From Methanomicrobiales archaeon (GTDB lineage: Archaea > Halobacteriota > Methanomicrobia > Methanomicrobiales > Methanomicrobiaceae), in assembly GCA_012523385.1 (NCBI GenBank), contig JAAYIO010000083.1:1-5467 (forward strand): DNA of 5,467 nucleotides, written 5' to 3'. A model generated the notes under the pieces. It did not search any database and had not been told where the DNA came from. It worked only from the letters and a program-made list of their open reading frames with translations. The position numbers and the translations under genes are program-made. Position 1 is the first letter of the stretch; the number at the start of each line of letters is the position of its first letter. Shown piece by piece: positions 4,622 to 5,467 of this stretch.

Positions 4622-5467
4622 ATGGAGACGAAAACCACCATTTTGTCAATCAAAGACCGGGATCAGGTTAGTGACCTCTTTGTCATCAGCAATGCTGAGA
4701 TTCGGGAAGGCAAACGCGGGCAGTATATCACCTGCACACTCAGTGATGCGACTGGCACGATGGCATGCAAGCTATGGGGCGCAAACGGGCAGAATGGACA
4801 GGTGACAGAAGCCTGCAATGCCATCCAAGAAGGTATGGTTCACCGGATCGTTGGGCAGGCATCTGTCTATAACGGCGAATTGCAGATGAGTGTGAACGAA
4901 GGAGTTGAGCATCTCCTCGAGGGTCCTGTTGACCATGCCCTGCTTGAGGCAAATGCATTTGTCTTCTCGCCTGCTGACTGCACAAAGAACCGTTCAGAAC
5001 TTTTCCGGATGGCAGAAGGCATCACCCGTCCGGGACTGCGAGAACTGGTTGAGCGGGTCTTTACCTCCTCTGACTCCTTCTTTTTTGCTCCCGCCGCACG
5101 TGCAAAGCACCATGCATACCGCGGGGGGCTTGCCGAACACACACTGGAGGTGGCCAGGTACACGGAAGCCTTCCTTGCCGGTGCAGAAGGCATCTCTGCA
5201 GACCGGGATATCGCGATAGCAGGGGCACTTCTCCATGACGTAGGCAAGGCTGTCTGTTTTGCAGAGCAGGGATTCTCCTATTCACAACTTCCAAAATATT
5301 CTCTCCTCGGTCATATCAGCCCGGGCATCTCTATCATCGAACGAATTGCAGGTGAGACAAAGATTAACGAACAGGATCTCAGCCACCTGCTCCATATTGT
5401 CCAGACCCATCACGGCCCGTATGGAGACCCAAAACCCCATACTGTTGAGGCATGGGCCGTCCATCAG
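4622..5467 (+). CDS. OB-fold and HD-domain protein, YhaM-type 3'-5' exoribonuclease family (3' partial)
   Basis: The frame is open for 282 codons to the right edge. About residues 14-100 form an OB-fold nucleic-acid binding domain (tRNA_anti type: YITCTLSDATGTMACKLWG at 35-53, VHRIVGQASVYNGELQMSV at 73-91). About 125-160 form a helical linker with a Phe-rich segment (SFFFAPAA). From about 161 an HD phosphohydrolase domain follows: KHHAYRGGLAEHTLEV (162-177), AGALLHDVGK (200-209, with the His205-Asp206 pair), LGHISPG (229-235) and IVQTHHGPYG (259-268). His173, His205, Asp206, His231 and His263/264 are probable metal ligands. Bacterial YhaM is about 310-320 aa, so roughly 30-50 residues should lie beyond the window. 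The family degrades RNA or single-stranded DNA from the 3' end in the cytoplasm; the archaeal activity is inferred from similarity. The ATG at 4622 has a good Shine-Dalgarno sequence. Confidence 0.88.
   Translation, partial: METKTTILSIKDRDQVSDLFVISNAEIREGKRGQYITCTLSDATGTMACKLWGANGQNGQVTEACNAIQEGMVHRIVGQASVYNGELQMSVNEGVEHLLEGPVDHALLEANAFVFSPADCTKNRSELFRMAEGITRPGLRELVERVFTSSDSFFFAPAARAKHHAYRGGLAEHTLEVARYTEAFLAGAEGISADRDIAIAGALLHDVGKAVCFAEQGFSYSQLPKYSLLGHISPGISIIERIAGETKINEQDLSHLLHIVQTHHGPYGDPKPHTVEAWAVHQ

Overview
The window looks archaeal, most probably from a mesophilic methanogen of the Methanomicrobiales type. This rests on TTTATATA-like box A elements before genes, Shine-Dalgarno-like leaders at some genes and none at others, a moderate-GC codon usage, and the gene families present. 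The lineage is an inference from these features; no marker gene in the window fixes it. There are no RNA genes, insertion sequences, CRISPR arrays or attachment sites that I can recognise.

Region 1-1404 (+) holds the C-terminal part of an SLC13/DASS-type anion transporter with two RCK_C (TrkA-C) regulatory domains between its two membrane halves. The reading frame enters the window already open. It is interrupted by one in-frame TAG at 664-666, inside the second RCK_C domain, and then continues in the same frame with a family-like sequence to a TAA at 1402-1404. A stable-looking hairpin lies 20 nt downstream of the TAG. A simple CAG-to-TAG nonsense mutation is the leading explanation; readthrough is the more exciting but less likely one.

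Region 1434-2804 (+), 29 nt downstream, encodes a metallo-beta-lactamase-fold protein with two C-terminal rhodanese domains (persulfide dioxygenase/CstB-like layout). A possible TATA box lies in the end of the transporter gene. Some SLC13 proteins with RCK_C domains transport sulfate, so the pair suggests a small sulfur-handling unit.

Region 2805-3352 contains a candidate small acidic protein on the minus strand (2849-3088), possibly leaderless. It is followed by an AT-rich intergenic stretch with a palindromic TATA element and several short inverted repeats.

Region 3353-5467 (+) is a probable operon of three genes: a DJ-1/PfpI-family protein, a family 2 glycosyltransferase of the dolichyl-phosphate sugar synthase type that overlaps it by one base (TAATG), and, 40 nt further on, an OB-fold plus HD-domain protein of the YhaM 3'-5' exoribonuclease type that runs off the right edge. 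I see no single pathway linking these three.
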